Source: Symsagittifera roscoffensis (Eukaryota; Xenacoelomorpha; Acoela; Convolutidae). From it: a stretch of 62,000 nt of DNA. Below the pieces are notes generated by a model. The model saw only the letters and a program-made list of their open reading frames with translations. It was not told the DNA's origin and did not search any database. A program made the translations under genes and the position numbers. Numbering within the stretch: position 1 is the stretch's first letter; each line of letters opens with the position of its first letter. The DNA is taken from NCBI RefSeq assembly GCF_963678635.1, contig NC_087062.1:40666672-40728671 (forward strand). The letters run 5' to 3'. Below are positions 1 to 11,809 of this stretch, piece by piece.

Positions 1-44
1 TTTTTGTTTACTTTCTTTCAAGCAATCACATCAGTGTCATTCGG

Positions 45-465
45 GGGTTGCGAAATTAGACGATTAGCAAATTAGACGGCGGTACTTAAAAGGAATATAG
101 GCGATTTTGCAAAACTGCAATTGTAAGAAAATAGACGAAAGTGAGAGAGAGATTAAAATTGTTTGCAGACAAATTGCGCAAGAAAAATATAATTGTTTGT
201 TGACATCAGTTAAATTTCGGTATAGCCAAAAATTTTACAAGTCAATCATGCATAATTTATTCAATTCAAAACTCTCTTGTAATATTCGGATTTGACAGTT
301 CTTTTTGAATTTGTGAAACTTGACTCTTAAGAAAAAATTTTGTTGGCCCTTTCATTTTCATAGCTTTTTCGTCTAGATCTGTAAAATGCCAGATCTGTAA
401 AAAATAAATTCCGTCTAATTTCGTTTTTGTAGCATCCGTCTAATTTGCTTATCGTCTAACTGCCT
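45..465. mobile_element. Non-autonomous inverted-repeat element, family A
   Basis: The arms around 59-79 and 437-462 are inverted copies of each other, both carrying AATTAGACG-type motifs that repeat subterminally. The left arm starts near a GGGGG tract and the right arm ends in a poly-C tract (about 467-480). The interior shows no credible coding region. The left 130 bases resemble, in reverse complement, the segment at 27120-27288, so this is a repeat family. An autonomous partner is not visible. Boundaries are approximate. Confidence 0.5.
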
Positions 466-659
466 ACCCCCCCCCCCCCGAAATTCTACAGTTTAGTAGC
501 GAATGACACGGGCCTAGAAAAATAGACGATAAGCAAATTAGCCTTTCTCTCCACGACTATTTTCTTTTCACGACAAGGGACCGACAACGACAGGAAGTCG
601 GTCGACACAAGGGACACGAGTTTGGGATCGACAACGACACGAAGTGCAGCAAAATCGTG

Positions 660-1560
660 AAGCGTCATATTCTCGCATTCGTCCAGTTGGTCGAGTAGCA
701 GTTGTCCGATTGAAGTTCAATTGGCCGAATCGGGCTAAAGTGTTTAGTTGGCCGAACTGTGCGATTGGCCGAAATCGTCGGAGTGATCACCAGGCCGAAT
801 TGTGTGGTTGGCCGAAAAACTTCGAAATTCATGACAGAGTGTCCGGTTAGCCTAAAAACCGCAAAAGTTGTCAGACTGCAGGAACTACTATGATAGAGTG
901 GTCCCTTGATGAAAATAACCAGGTCCCTTGAGAATAAGACACCTAGAGCTCTCAAATTGTTTAATAATTATGATTACGCCTTTCAGAAAGATGTAGCAGT
1001 ATATTTTCAAACAAGTTTCATGTTTTGTTATCTCTTAAAACCTCCCGTCACCATTTTAAGGTTGAAATTTTTTTTTAAAAAAAACCGCCAGTAGTAGGTT
1101 TTGATGACAAATAAGTCAACCCAATTATATGGTTGTTAAACCGTAAAATAAAGTAAAGCGAGCAAATTTCAATATATAAACAATAGTGTGATTGCAATTT
1201 TCAATCTGAAAAGTTTCTGGCTGAACATATTTTGCAAGATTTATCAAATGAATAATTTATAAACAAACTAGTTTTCAAATTTATAAGACGCGAAATGCAT
1301 GCAAGACCTGTCTATCATGGTTGCTTTTTCGAGGGACCACTCTATCATAGTAGTACCAGACTGCACAGTTAGATAAAAATTATCAGACACTGCGAATTGG
1401 CCGAACTTTAACATACTGTCCAGCTGGAAGAAAAGCGTCAGATTGTGCGAACTGGCCAAAAAATGTCAGATTGTGCAGTTTAAACGAAATTCGTCGGAAG
1501 TGAGAGTGTTGGTCGACTGTCCAGTTGACCGAAAGTGTGCTGCTAGCCGAAAGCTGACAT
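660..1560. repeat. Degenerate short tandem array (TTGGCCGAA motif), split by an insertion
   Basis: The motif TTGGCCGAA recurs at irregular spacing of roughly 20-30 bases, often preceded by CAGATTGTGCGA-like words, at 690-870 and again at 1370-1560. The two halves read as one array interrupted by the element at 881-1356. ORFs crossing it are a by-product of the repeat and are not called as genes. Confidence 0.5.
881..1356. mobile_element. 476-bp MITE with 26-bp TIRs and 9-bp target duplication
   Basis: An inverted repeat beginning ACTACTATGATAGAGTGG spans 884-909 and, in reverse complement, 1330-1355, with one mismatch over about 26 bases. The element is flanked on both sides by the direct repeat CAGACTGCA (872-880 and 1357-1365), as expected for a target-site duplication. 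A 9-bp duplication fits Mutator-like elements best; hAT (8 bp) is less likely. No transposase is encoded. Confidence 0.7.
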
Positions 1561-3101
1561 AGAGGCCTGTTCAGGTTTCCTGATTGTTGACTTTTGATCG
1601 AAGCGCAGCTGTGATTTTCTCGACACCCGAAGTTTTTGGATTTTTCCCGGTGACGCCATTCTCCAAAATCATCAAAAACTGTAAAAATGATTCAAAACTT
1701 TTAAAACTTTCCATTTGTGCTATGAATCTGTATACGATGTGATATATGCTATAATTTTTTCCGCAAGCTAGCACCCGGTAATTTTTGTGACTACCGTTGG
1801 ACTGAAATATCTTACAATCTGTACTTGACATTTTTTTCAATACCAAAAATTTTAGGATAAATGTGAACGGCATATTAATCCGTGAAATCGGATCATAGAC
1901 AACAGGTACTTAACTAGTTTTTGGATTGGTTTATGACTCGAACCAGGTGATCAAAATTTTCCGGAAAATTTTGTGAAAAAACTAAAAAAAATTCTCAAAA
2001 AATCCTCAAAACGTCCCCAGAATTCTGCAAAACAGTGCTGTAAGACTACACCCGCTTATCTTAGTTGGTCTGGTAGCAAAATATTAGGCAAATTAGGTTG
2101 AATTTTTTCATCCTCAGATTTTTTCCGCGTGTATTTTTCGAACTTAACCAATTTGCCTGATCCCCCACCCACCTTTGGTCAAACTGAAAGCCAGTTCGCT
2201 TCAAGTGTATCAAAGCCGTTTTTGCCAGTCCGATTATTGACTTCGTTGCTTGACACTAATGTTGAGTGGTCAGGTATGGTGATATTAAGTGGGTTAAATG
2301 AATTATTTCATCGTCAGGTTTACTCCAATTTTCCAACACCATTGGTACTTTCCAACCACAGCGTAACATAGACGTCGCATAGGTCGTTTAAGTGTATAAT
2401 ATTCCTTCTAGGAGCTAGTTCCTTGGATCACGCTCTTCGAAAACTTCCCGCTTCGTCCCAGAAGCGCATCAAAGTTACTTGCTTTACAAAGCTAGGTTTA
2501 AGTTTGAACTTAAACGCTAGGGACTCGCAGAGTACAATACAGTACTACCTTCATCACTACTTGTCTCACCGCAACGACCTTGTAATTTGTCACGACGCCA
2601 TTAATATCTCGATAAGTAGGCACCGCAGCAACAACAACCGCAAGCTGAGTAGTGAGAAACTTGTCAGTTTGTTATTAAGGTATGGGACAAATATCTGTGC
2701 GATCGTAACTGTAGACGGAACGGAAACGAGGATATAGAGGAAAGTTTAGTTTCAACAGGTATTCTCGTTCTGAACGTCGTCAAAGACTTTATCACTAAGG
2801 CTAAGGACTACGTACTAATTGAGAAGTACAAAGAGCTTCACCAGCCTCTTTCCCTAGAGTTAACGACTCTCCTACTTCTAAGGATTTAGCGCTAATCTTA
2901 ACATCCTTAAGACGCATAGGAAGCGGATCCGCTGATCACTCATAGCTCGAAAAGCTATAAAAATAGGCTTCAGGTAGAAGCGTTGAGACGTCAAGTTCAT
3001 CCATCTTGTAAAATTTTGTTGATATTTTAATGTCAATTTAATTACGTATCAAAACATTATCTCATTTTACTAATTGTTTTCTATTTAGTGAGCATCCGTA
3101 A
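1561..3101. other. Intergenic; possible upstream part of the BEL element
   Basis: No gene is supported here. The stretch 2400-2900 is less AT-rich than its surroundings and contains a short palindrome (TTTAAGTT/AACTTAAA, about 2507-2524). A TATAAAAATA box lies near 2957, about 145 bases before the first gag-like frame, and could be a remnant 5' LTR promoter. I found no sequence matching the candidate 3' LTR start at 9222, so a 5' LTR is not demonstrated. Confidence 0.3.
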
Positions 3102-3922
3102 ATTAGAGTCAATTTGTGGAAAAATGTGGACGAAAAATTCCAGAACGAGATACAAACGTTATTTGAAATTTGTCTAAAATGAGAACAAGAGCTGCTTAAA
3201 GGCCACTCATTTTTACTTGAGTGCATTGAGAACAATAGTCGCACCGCAAAAATTGATAATGCTGTTTACAAATGTAAAATTGCGTTGGAAAAAGCTGTTG
3301 ACGTAATTGAGCAGTTAATTAGCTTAGCAGGAAAAACGAAAAACTCTGAAAAAATTATTGCTCAGCTAGAAATTTGGCTTAAGAAACTAACCGAAATGAA
3401 CGATAAACGAGTCACAAGATGAGCCTTGAACCTTCGTCATTTTCAGCAGCCGGCGTTACAGGGAGCAAGGGACCTTTACAACAAACTAGGTCTGAGACAT
3501 CCTTACGTTCGCACAAAACAAGAGTTTTAGAAGCTCTAGTATCTGGAAACAGGTCTAAGGTCTCTAATGAGTTTAAGGAAAGTAGAAAACGTTAATCACA
3601 TATGTCTGATAAATCTGCTTCCTCTCGTCATACCTCGACTGTTCACACTATGTCATCAAGTGAGAAGCGGCAAGAGTTAGCTTTAGTAAAACCACGCCAC
3701 GAGGAGCTGGAAAGACAGTATCAAGTATCTGTAAGGCTCAAAGAGCAAGAGGATCGTCTTAAGTTCGAACAAAGGCAGCTGGAACTAAAGCAATTGGCTG
3801 AAAGTCATAAAAAGCAACTGATTAAAATGGAAATGAAAGTGTTTGAAATTGAGGATAAATCATCTGAGGTTAGCGAGAAGGTAGCGGAAAGTAACTCGAC
3901 AGGAGTATGTCAACCTATTTGA
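3102..3922 (+). pseudogene. gag: BEL gag, N-terminal coiled-coil part
   Basis: A coding-like frame runs 3102-3422 with one internal TGA (3180-3182). Its terminal TGA overlaps an ATG at 3419 (ATGA). The frame from 3419 reads to 3922 with one in-frame TAA at 3593-3595. Residues after the ATG at 3602 are rich in Glu, Lys and Gln with heptad spacing, consistent with a Gag coiled coil. Whether 3102-3422 is a separate upstream protein or the original Gag start is unclear. Its position directly upstream of the DUF1759 block supports the gag assignment. Confidence 0.55.
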
Positions 3923-4113
3923 AAAGTTGCAACCGATCGGAATAATGCTTGGGTAGACTCCGTTGGTTCACAGGCACCGCCTGACAGTGCTAGTGCGCTA
4001 GGTTTGCTGGCCTTCACTCCTGTAACAGTTTCGTCAGAACTGACGACTTTCGCAAACCTCGTTCATGCATCTAACATCTAACAAGTAATAATCATAACCA
4101 CAAGCACGCATTA

Positions 4114-5486
4114 TTGAGTGACCCTGGAACCCATAGTCATGGAAATTGGGCTATGCCTCTATTTGGCAGTGCAAACGTTTTGCCATTGCAAGCTTCTGTT
4201 CCATCTGTTTCATTCCCAGTTAACAAAATGCATGCTAGTGCACACGTGTTACCAACGCCGTCTGCTGTTCCTTTGCAGATTAAGAGTTCAAACATAAGTA
4301 ATGGTGGTTTTGCCAACAGGCAACCGGATCATTAACTGTCCCAATGTTACCGGCACAACCCGGTACTGGTTTTGTTTCTTTGTCAACTGGATTTGCTGGT
4401 AGTGACTTTTCATCTTCTGGAGTAAACCCACCACCGGTTTTCCTTTCGGCACATCATTGCCATGCAGCGCCAGTCCAGACGCATCATTATGTTCCCTTTG
4501 TACCGCAAACTGTGTCACCTAATATCAACGATTACTACACAAGTCATGCAAACTTATGGCGATTGGCCGCTACAACTCCAATAGTCACGCCCGTTCCGTG
4601 TTGTCAGGCTGGAAACGTTTTTTCTAATGTGACAATTGCTACCCCACCGTGTAACACAGCCGTCCCCTATACTAGTGGTTGGACTGTGTATTTTATTACT
4701 CCACCAGTTAATCCTCTACATGTTCCGCATTTTGTCATTAATAGAAATACTGGTTATCAGCCAGTCAACGAAGACTACGCACCATCTTTTCCTAATCCGA
4801 ACCAAGTTTGTTCGTCGGATCGACCTTTCTCTGCTCGTGAATTGGCGGAATTGTTAATGCACAGCCGCAACGATCATTTTCCTGGCAACCAGTTAAATTG
4901 GCCCGAATGGTTTCGTCAGTTTAAGTCCACCGTTGATTCCGCTGTTCTCACAGACGATACGAAACTGACATACTTAAAAACACTGGTCACAGGCAAAGCA
5001 AAAACAGCAATTGCGGAGTTTGGTTATAGTAGCGTTATGTACAAGGACGCACGGGCCACCTTGCAACGGAAGTTTGGGCAACCACACGCTATTGTTGGTG
5101 CGCATCTTGATAAGCTAAAAACTTTTTCTCCACTTAAGATGCACATTTCGAAAAATGTCATTAATTTCTCCTCTGCCATATCTGGCCTCGTAGCAGTTTT
5201 TAAATTAATGTCAATTAACAATGAACTGAAGAGTGTGAACCTGTTAAACCAAGCGGTTAGTAAATTTCCGCCTAACCTCAAGGAAGCTTGGTCAATGCAT
5301 ACTGTTAGGCATAATTGGCTGCACCCAACACTCCTAGATTTTAATAACTGTTTGAAAAAAAAGGCCAAGGGACATGAGATATTACGTGTACTTAACGCTA
5401 AGGCAAAAAACGAGGAACCAATTAAGCCAAAAATAACCAAAGTTTTTGCAGCCAATAGCAAGGTAACTAAAAAAAGCACAGGATAA
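4114..5486 (+). pseudogene. gag: BEL gag, DUF1759-type central domain
   Basis: The first half (to about 4840) is rich in Pro, Ser, His and Val with no recognisable fold. From about residue 165 of the 380-codon frame starting at 4344, the sequence becomes a DUF1759-like helical Gag domain: a NWPEWFRQFKSTVD segment, then a TKLTYLKTLVTGKA segment, then an ATLQRKFGQPH segment. These are typical of BEL/Pao capsid-like Gag. A frame change separates 4114-4335 from 4344-5486, and another separates this block from the zinc knuckles. The protein would assemble the particle and bind RNA. Confidence 0.75.
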
Positions 5487-5739
5487 GTCCAAGTTTCCGC
5501 CCTGCGTTTTGTGTACGGGTAGTCATGCTTTGTGGAATTGGGCTGTTTTCAAGAAAAAGAATGCTACTCAGCGAGCAAAATATGTAGCTGAACAAAAACT
5601 TTGCTTCGCTTGCTTTAATGGCAATCATAGTTTCCTGCAATGTTCTAGAGCTAAAAAATGCCCGAAGCCAGATTGCAATAGCACACATATTTTCTTGTTC
5701 CATTTAGCCCAGAAAACTTTTCTCGTAAGAAAAATTTGA
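5486..5739 (+). pseudogene. gag: BEL gag nucleocapsid zinc knuckles
   Basis: Two Cys/His clusters follow the DUF1759 block. The first reads CVLCTGSHALWNW, where the expected last Cys is Trp, so it has probably lost zinc binding. The second, CFACFNGNHSFLQC, is intact and is followed by a KKCPKPDC pair. This pattern is usual between Gag and protease in BEL/Pao elements. It sits in a different frame from the preceding block, so a frameshift lies near 5480. Confidence 0.7.
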
Positions 5740-6525
5740 ATGACTCAAATAAGGCTGGAGCAAACAAGTCCAAGGAGAATACAAACACTTCCACCCACGC
5801 AGCTGTTAGTGATGTACATGAAATTGAATCATCTAAAAAGTTGTTGCCGATTGCAACACTTGGTGTGAACTCGGATGTAACCAGTCTCCTGACGTTGGTT
5901 CTTTGTGATAGTGCATCGACTCACTCTTGGGTGTCTTTTCCACTCGTTAACCATCTCGGCTTAATGAGCGAGCTCGTTAACTTGTCAATTAGTGGTTTCA
6001 ATTCAAACACAGTTGTTGAAACTCAGAGAGTTTACAAATTCCTCCGAGGCGAATAATAGTGATTTCGTATTCCCTCTGTGTGCATATGTTAAAGACAACA
6101 TTCGAATTGGTTCCGAATTAGTCAATATTGCTGATTTGCAGAATAAATATCCACAATTAGCACCTATTAAACCAACTCAAAATACTTATGAGGACGTTCA
6201 AGTTATTATAGGACAAGACTACTACCACGCCGATAGACCCATTGAGTTCATCTTGGGAGATGATAAAAACTCACCATGTTCCGTTCGCCTACCCATAGGT
6301 TGGGTCGTAACTGGTCTGTTGCCGCCGTCCGTTTGTTTTACTTCTTCGTGTTTCAAGTGTGTTGTTAAAGATTCCTCTTTGACTGACAAGATAAAATCCT
6401 GGTATGAGCTGGAATCTTATGGTGCGTTCAAACAAGTCGATAGCCGTTCCACCGCGGATAAACATGCTTTATCCATCCTTAATTCTGAAACCGTTCACAA
6501 TGGCATTCAGTCTCCGCGGATATAG
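5736..6525 (+). pseudogene. pol: BEL protease (A17/DUF1758-type) and linker to RT
   Basis: The segment LCDSASTHSWVSFPLVNHLG (about residues 60-80 of the frame at 5736) matches the active-site region of BEL/Pao aspartic proteases, with the catalytic Asp followed by Ser-Ala. The frame then shifts and continues in the 5992-6525 frame through VIIGQDYY and LPIGWVVTG, which are typical of the protease-RT connector. The frame ends just where the RT should continue. Two overlapping frames show at least one indel near 6030. Confidence 0.7.
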
Positions 6526-7552
6526 AGGGTATGTTCCTCCAGGCAGGAGTCCTCGCCCGCGATCAAATTTTGCGTTGCGAAAAACAGCAACTGATAATAT
6601 GTCCACATACTCTCGTAAACGAGGCCGCATCACTCGTAAACGAAAACTTTTACATGGACGATTACTTGGATTCGTTCGAGGACCTTACCTATGCAATTAA
6701 AAATAGCCGTGATTTGGTTTCATTACTCAAGTTGGGAGGATTTATTTTGACTAGATTTGTCGAAAAGACTGATACAATTTTTTTAAGCAATGAACTTCGA
6801 GAATTGCGAAACCTCGTCTCCACCCATTAAAGAAAAGTAACGGTGCCGAATATTCATCACACATATAAGGTTTTAAGTGGGACCATGTGAAAGACACATT
6901 GGTTGTTAGCAGAGGCGTTAATCGTCCTCTCGAGTTTCGTCTCTTCTGTGTTGGACCATGTTGTGTTAGTAGCTCCATACACAGTTAGGGCCTGTCTTTT
7001 GCTTAAAGATCTTTGGAAAATCTGTGGCCAGAGTTGGGATGACGAATTGCGGGAAGACATAAGAAATTTTTCGAGTGGCACTCCGGTCTCCCTCTCTTAG
7101 GGCAATTGAATATTCCCCGCTGTTAATTCACAGAACCTGTAGATCCAATTGAGCTCCACATGTTCGGTGATAGCTCGCAGAACGTTTTCTGTGCGGTTGA
7201 GTTTTTGCGTGCGCGACTCTCGAGTTCGCACAAAACTCTAATACCCTTCATCTTTGGAAAAGCTCACGTTGCGCCCATGAAAGTGCTATTTATACCAAAG
7301 CTAGAGCTTCAAGCTTCTCTGCTCCTCACTCGACTGAAAGATGATATACTGAAAGCACCTACCGTTAAAACTAATCAGGTCTACATGTGGGCAGATAATA
7401 CTACAGTTTTGCAGTGGCTAAACTCCAGTGACAAATTACCTGTCTTCGTCGCTAACCGTGTCGGCGAAATCCTCGAATCGACACGCATAGGTGAGTGGCA
7501 CCATTTTCTGAGCGGCGATAACCCACCTGATACTGGTACCTTGATAGCCTGA
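6526..7552 (+). pseudogene. pol: BEL reverse transcriptase and RNase H fragments
   Basis: The RT is broken. A short finger/palm piece (FLQAGVLARDQ) is followed directly by sequence that normally lies some 40 residues further on, then by the catalytic box FYMDDYLDSFEDL near 6650. This indicates an internal deletion plus a frame change near 6600. The connection domain is recognisable at 6903-7100 (VLVAPYTVRACLLLKDLW, GQSWDDEL). RNase H is at 7160-7552, with FGDSSQNVF holding the first catalytic Asp and MWADNTTVLQWL a later one. At least four frames are used. Confidence 0.75.
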
Positions 7553-7849
7553 TCCACCTGATAGCCATTAAGGATAGCAGCTGGGTTATATGTCCGAGCA
7601 TTCTCAGGACGACTGATTAGGCGTTTATACCCGACGAACGTGTGATCAATAAAATTCGTTTGAAGGGTTCTTTTTTTTGATGTCGATAATTGCTTAGAGA
7701 CATCGCCTTCCTTCGTCACCGATGTCACATCCCCCAAATTTACCGAACATGGGTTCAATTGGGAATTGTTTAGTTCCTTTACGAGAGATTAAAGAGTTGT
7801 CGCATTTATGTTGAGGATGCTGCCTTCACATAAGCATTTTCGCGGTAAG

Positions 7850-9240
7850 GACTTGCAGATTACCGATCCCACTGAACTTGATTTTGCGGAAAGCAAACTA
7901 ATTCATCTTGCTCAGATGGAATCTTTCCCAGTTGAGTTGTAAACACTCACCACTAGCAAAACTATTAAGAAAAGTAGTAAAATTGCCACAAACTCGCCAT
8001 TTATAGATCCCGCTGGTATCATTCGTTCCACCGGACGAATCGTGCGCTTAATATGCCGAGTTTGATGCTAAGCATCCAATATTACTCGACGCCCGACATA
8101 TTCTAGTTCGTTTGTTGGCCCGCAGCCTCCATCATAACTATTTTCACCAAGGCTTAGATTACATGCGCTCCGTTTTAAAGATAAAATATGCAATACTTGG
8201 GTTGCGTCGACTACTTTGGTCTATCAAAAATCAATGTGTAAAGAGCAGTAAACGCAAAGCGAGTACCATCCAGCCAATTATGTCCGATTTACCTGTCGAA
8301 CGTCTCGGATATAAGCAACCACCATTTAATCATACGGCTGTGGATTATTTTAGACCGCTTTATTTTCCGGTTCGCAGAAGCACTGAAAAAAGATGGGGAT
8401 TCTTTTTCACTTGCCTCGCCACCAGAGCTGAACACCTTGAGATCGTACCATATCTGGACACTAATTCTTGTGTCAAGGGCAATGAACGGTTCATTGCGCG
8501 TCGTGGTACACCAAGTCGATCTGGTCGGATAACGGCACGAATTTTGTTGGTGTGGAAAAGGAATTGCTTGCCTGCAGCAAGAATTGGAACGGCATGGCTC
8601 CAACCATTTTTGCACACAAACATGTTGCTTGGAAATTTAACCCGCCAGGCGCACCTCATCATGGCGGCTCCTGGGAGTGCCTCGTCCGAAGCGTCAAGCG
8701 CGTGCTTTATGATATACTAGGCAGTAGGCGAATCACCGAAGAGGTGTTAGGAACAACACTCTGCTTAGTTGAGCAGGCCTTGAATTTGAGGCCAATCACT
8801 CCGGTAGTACTGATTCACGTGAGTTAGAAGTTTTAACGCCAAAACATTTTTTGCTTGGACAACATGCCACAAGCTTTCCTTCGCTTTTATATGGGGAGCA
8901 CTTCTACCACAAGAAAAGGTACGTGCGAGCGCAGTCGTATGCTAACGCTATTTTATCTCGTTGGCTTCGAAAATATGTTCCCTCACTGAATAAGCGTGTC
9001 AAGTGGCACTCTCATTCTGACTCCACACTTAAGACAGGCGATCTCGTGTGGGTGATTGAGCCCGATAGTCCGCGTGTGTACTAACCTCTCGCCCGAATCG
9101 TCAAGTTAAACTGCGGACAGGACGGTTGCGCCCGATCCGTCCTTGTTAAGACCATAACCCCTGAAGTCACTCGGCCGACCGTTAAGCTCGCTCCGGTTCT
9201 TCCTTCTTCAGAGAGGGAGGATGTTGCAACGCAAATATAA
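7850..9240 (+). pseudogene. pol: BEL integrase and Pol C-terminus
   Basis: An N-terminal DELDFAE-like block starts near 7860 and runs, with stops, into the zinc-binding region at 8112 (LHHNYFHQGLDYMRSVL, then Cys). The catalytic core shows the first Asp in HTAVDYFRPLYFP (about 8345), the second in WSDNGTNFVG (read in another frame, about 8530), and the Glu in PPGAPHHGGSWE (about 8670). The C-terminal DUF5641-type region (8851-9084: KRVKWHSHSD, GDLVWVIEPDSPR) continues in another frame to a stop at 9238-9240 inside the LTR. Four or more indels disrupt it. Confidence 0.8.
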
Positions 9241-9738
9241 ACAAAAGTATGAATGCTTATAAAACCAGAGTACAAATGCATATAAAACGAGGGCAGATGA
9301 ACAAGCGGCCAAGGGACAAACCTCTCACTTTGGTCAACCGGGTTCGAGTCTCCCCATACGCAGACCTTAAAATATGTAGACCCGAGCGGCTATAGCCCCA
9401 TTTGACCGTTTTAACAGTTTTTTTGGTTCTAATTCGGTTCAGCCTTGATTAAGGCTGACCGTGAAAAAGAGCAAGGACTTTTGCCTCAAGGACATGGACA
9501 TTACCGACCGGTTCTTGTGGCTAGCTTGCGCCAACTTGTTTATTTGAGCTGAATATTGGCGAGTTTATTAACTTGTTCAATAGCAAATTTTGGATGAAAT
9601 TAGCAGTATTACCGATGAATTTTGTATTACCGAGAATACGAATTTATTATTGATTTTTTTCCATTATGAGGCCAAACTGTGCATTTTGTGCATTGTAAGC
9701 GGATTCCGCAACAAGGACGCTCCCTTTGTTTTTTTTTT
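9222..9738 (+). repeat. Candidate BEL 3' LTR start plus tRNA-like stretch
   Basis: TGTTGCAACG at 9222 follows a purine tract and contains two TATAAAA words (about 9258 and 9276), as an LTR promoter would. Around 9296-9360 there is a GGCCAAGG word and a GGGTTCGAGTC box B-like word on the plus strand, so a tRNA-derived insertion may interrupt the LTR. The LTR end cannot be placed because its partner was not found and a gap follows. Confidence 0.35.
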
Positions 9739-9938
9739 NNNNNNNNNNNNNNNNNNNNNNNNNNNNNNNNNNNNNNNNNNNNNNNNNNNNNNNNNNNNNN
9801 NNNNNNNNNNNNNNNNNNNNNNNNNNNNNNNNNNNNNNNNNNNNNNNNNNNNNNNNNNNNNNNNNNNNNNNNNNNNNNNNNNNNNNNNNNNNNNNNNNNN
9901 NNNNNNNNNNNNNNNNNNNNNNNNNNNNNNNNNNNNNN
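9739..9938. other. Assembly gap (200 N)
   Basis: Exactly 200 unresolved bases. ORFs crossing it are artefacts. Confidence 1.
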
Positions 9939-11400
9939 AAGACTTCGAACATTGTTATCATCGAAGAAAGGATTAAAAAAATTTAGAAAATAACTTTTTT
10001 TATGTTCAAATATATTAATTTTTTTAAGAGTTCCAAGTGGAGTTGAAATTGAGCATTAAAAAATTTAACTTTCGGGCCAAAGACATCGATATCTAAATAA
10101 CAACAGAAATTTTGGTAAACACAATTTTAGGTAAATAGGCCGACAGAATAAAGCCGACAGCCAATTTGCCGACAATCAACGGTAAACTTTTATTGAAAAA
10201 AAATACATGCACAGCCCGAATAATATCCACGACAGCCATATACTGAGTTCAAGGTGGTATACAAAATTCAGAAACTAATCAGAGACTTACAACTGAAGGA
10301 TCGTAATATCGTATTATCAATTTCAAAAGCACATCATCGATGTTTTTATCACTATACATAGATCTAGACTTATCAAAATGAATGCAGATCGGAACAACAT
10401 TTACCAAACGGTAATATTACAGAAAATACTTCAGCAAAAACCATTCCTGCCGAAAAAAAATTGAAAAACTTTAATTAATAACAGGCTTTCTTCAACTCAG
10501 AAACATACGCACACAAAAACTTTTTCCGGTCATTAAAAGTCGGTATAGAAAAAGCAAAATCGGTTAAGCAGAAAAAAGGAAAAAATCAAATTTTAACAGG
10601 TCGAGTTAGTAAAACTACAATCAAAATAAATTTTCGATTCGGCCAGATTTTTAAAATGGTAAGAACTTAACTCAACTACTGTGAAAATTGTTACATTAGA
10701 AATAACGGTTCAGAGATCTGATAGATCTGGCCCTACCGACAAAAAATAAGCAGAAAAATATTATGCCGAACTTTTTTTGAACCGGAATATTTACCATATG
10801 AAAAAAATCATTGCCTGGTCAGACTCGCACCCAGGAACTTTGCCATCCAAGGAGTTTTTGTTATCTCCAGGCTAAGTGAGCTTGATACTATTCGAAAATT
10901 GAATTCATTATGAACTTATGTACCACCAGAAATTGATGAGTCTTGTGAACAAAGCTATATACGGGAAAAAAGTCCAGTATTTGATTGCAATAACCTTGAT
11001 TTTCCCGAGGGCAACAAATATTTTCCATGGAGCTCCGGTGCAGGTGTAGAACAAACTGGTGCAAAATGCAAAAGCTAAAACTTGGGTCGTTTTGTTAAAT
11101 TATTTGAAATTTGTACTTCCGGAACTTCTTTTTAAAAAGCTGTGAAGCTGTGAAATAGGTTTTTTCAACCCTATGAAGACATTGCAGCATAATTTGATTA
11201 ACTCTATGACCTGAACAGTTGTACATTTGGGAAAACTTTTCGTTAATTTTTGCATTAATCCCCTTAAAGGCTGGAGTTATAACATTTAGGGTTTTGTATT
11301 AAATGAGGGCGGGAAATACTACAAACAATATAGCTTAGTCAAACTTTTGTTTTTTAAAAAAATAAGCGAGAGAATTTGAAGGGCAGTTGGAATTTGGAGC
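9939..11400. other. Gene-free intergenic DNA with dispersed repeats
   Basis: No open frame of credible length. It contains a SINE-like copy (10733-10890, listed separately) and, at about 10960-11030, a copy of a dispersed word (AGTC.AGTA.T.GATTGCAATA) that recurs at 53130-53180 and 53680-53740. Confidence 0.5.
10733..10890 (-). repeat. SINE-like tRNA-derived copy
   Basis: Reading right to left there is a tRNA-like head (box B-like GGGTGCGAGTCTG in reverse complement near 10830) followed by a tail containing CCGACAAAA and AGCAGAAA words. The same head-tail order and words occur at 61494-61640, with a partial tail at 57196-57225. The family is inferred from these matches; box A is weak. Confidence 0.4.
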
Positions 11401-11809
11401 CAGTAGCGGATTTGGGGAGGTGGATGCCCCCCTCAGGGACTCGAACCCCTGCGGACCCAAAAGTTACCCCTTTGTGCTATTTTGAGATATCCATTTTTGG
11501 CTGACTGACTTTAAAATTTTTCTAAAGGCGCCTTTGGCGCCAACGTATAGTAATTTTGAGAGGGAGCGCGCGCCAAAAAAACGCAATTTTTTGGTCGAAA
11601 TTTTCCAAAAAGTGCATGAAAACGCCTTTTTTGGCCTGTTTTTTCAAAAAATTGCCTGCCGCGCAAACAATTTGGTCAAAATAGGTATTTTATAGTGATT
11701 TGAGAAAGCTCAGAAAATCAATTTGGTCGACCTAAAAAAAGCTCGACAAAATTTTCAATTCTTCTTTTGAAGATCCTCCCACCTCAAGAAAATCCTAGAT
11801 CCGCCCCTG
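11401..11809. mobile_element. 409-bp hAT-like MITE (family B)
   Basis: The left end CAGTAGCGGATTTGGGGAGG pairs with the reverse complement of the right end, CAGGGGCGGATCTAGGATT. Ends starting CAG...GGCGGAT are common in hAT-type elements. The 8-bp flanks match at 5 of 8 positions, so the target duplication is weak. Internal sequence (from about 11465) recurs at 22380-22545 in the same orientation and at 13180-13370 inverted. No protein is encoded. Confidence 0.6.

Larger units (their letters stand above)
3102..9240 (+). mobile_element. Decayed BEL/Pao LTR retrotransposon
   Basis: The order of recognisable pieces is gag with a DUF1759-type domain, two zinc knuckles, a DUF1758/A17-type protease, RT with a YMDD box, RNase H, integrase and a DUF5641-type C-terminus. 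This order, and the wording of each block, is characteristic of BEL/Pao elements. The reading frame changes repeatedly and stops are common, so the copy is dead. A purine tract (about 9210-9221) followed by TGTTGCAACG at 9222 is a credible polypurine tract and 3' LTR start, with pol ending inside the LTR at 9238-9240. The 5' LTR was not identified. Confidence 0.85.

Noticed and set aside
7381-7758. 125-codon minus ORF
   Set aside because: Antisense to the RNase H end of the BEL element and its decayed linker; no independent support.
9590-9993. Several ORFs of 86-128 codons
   Set aside because: They cross the 200-N gap and are artefacts.
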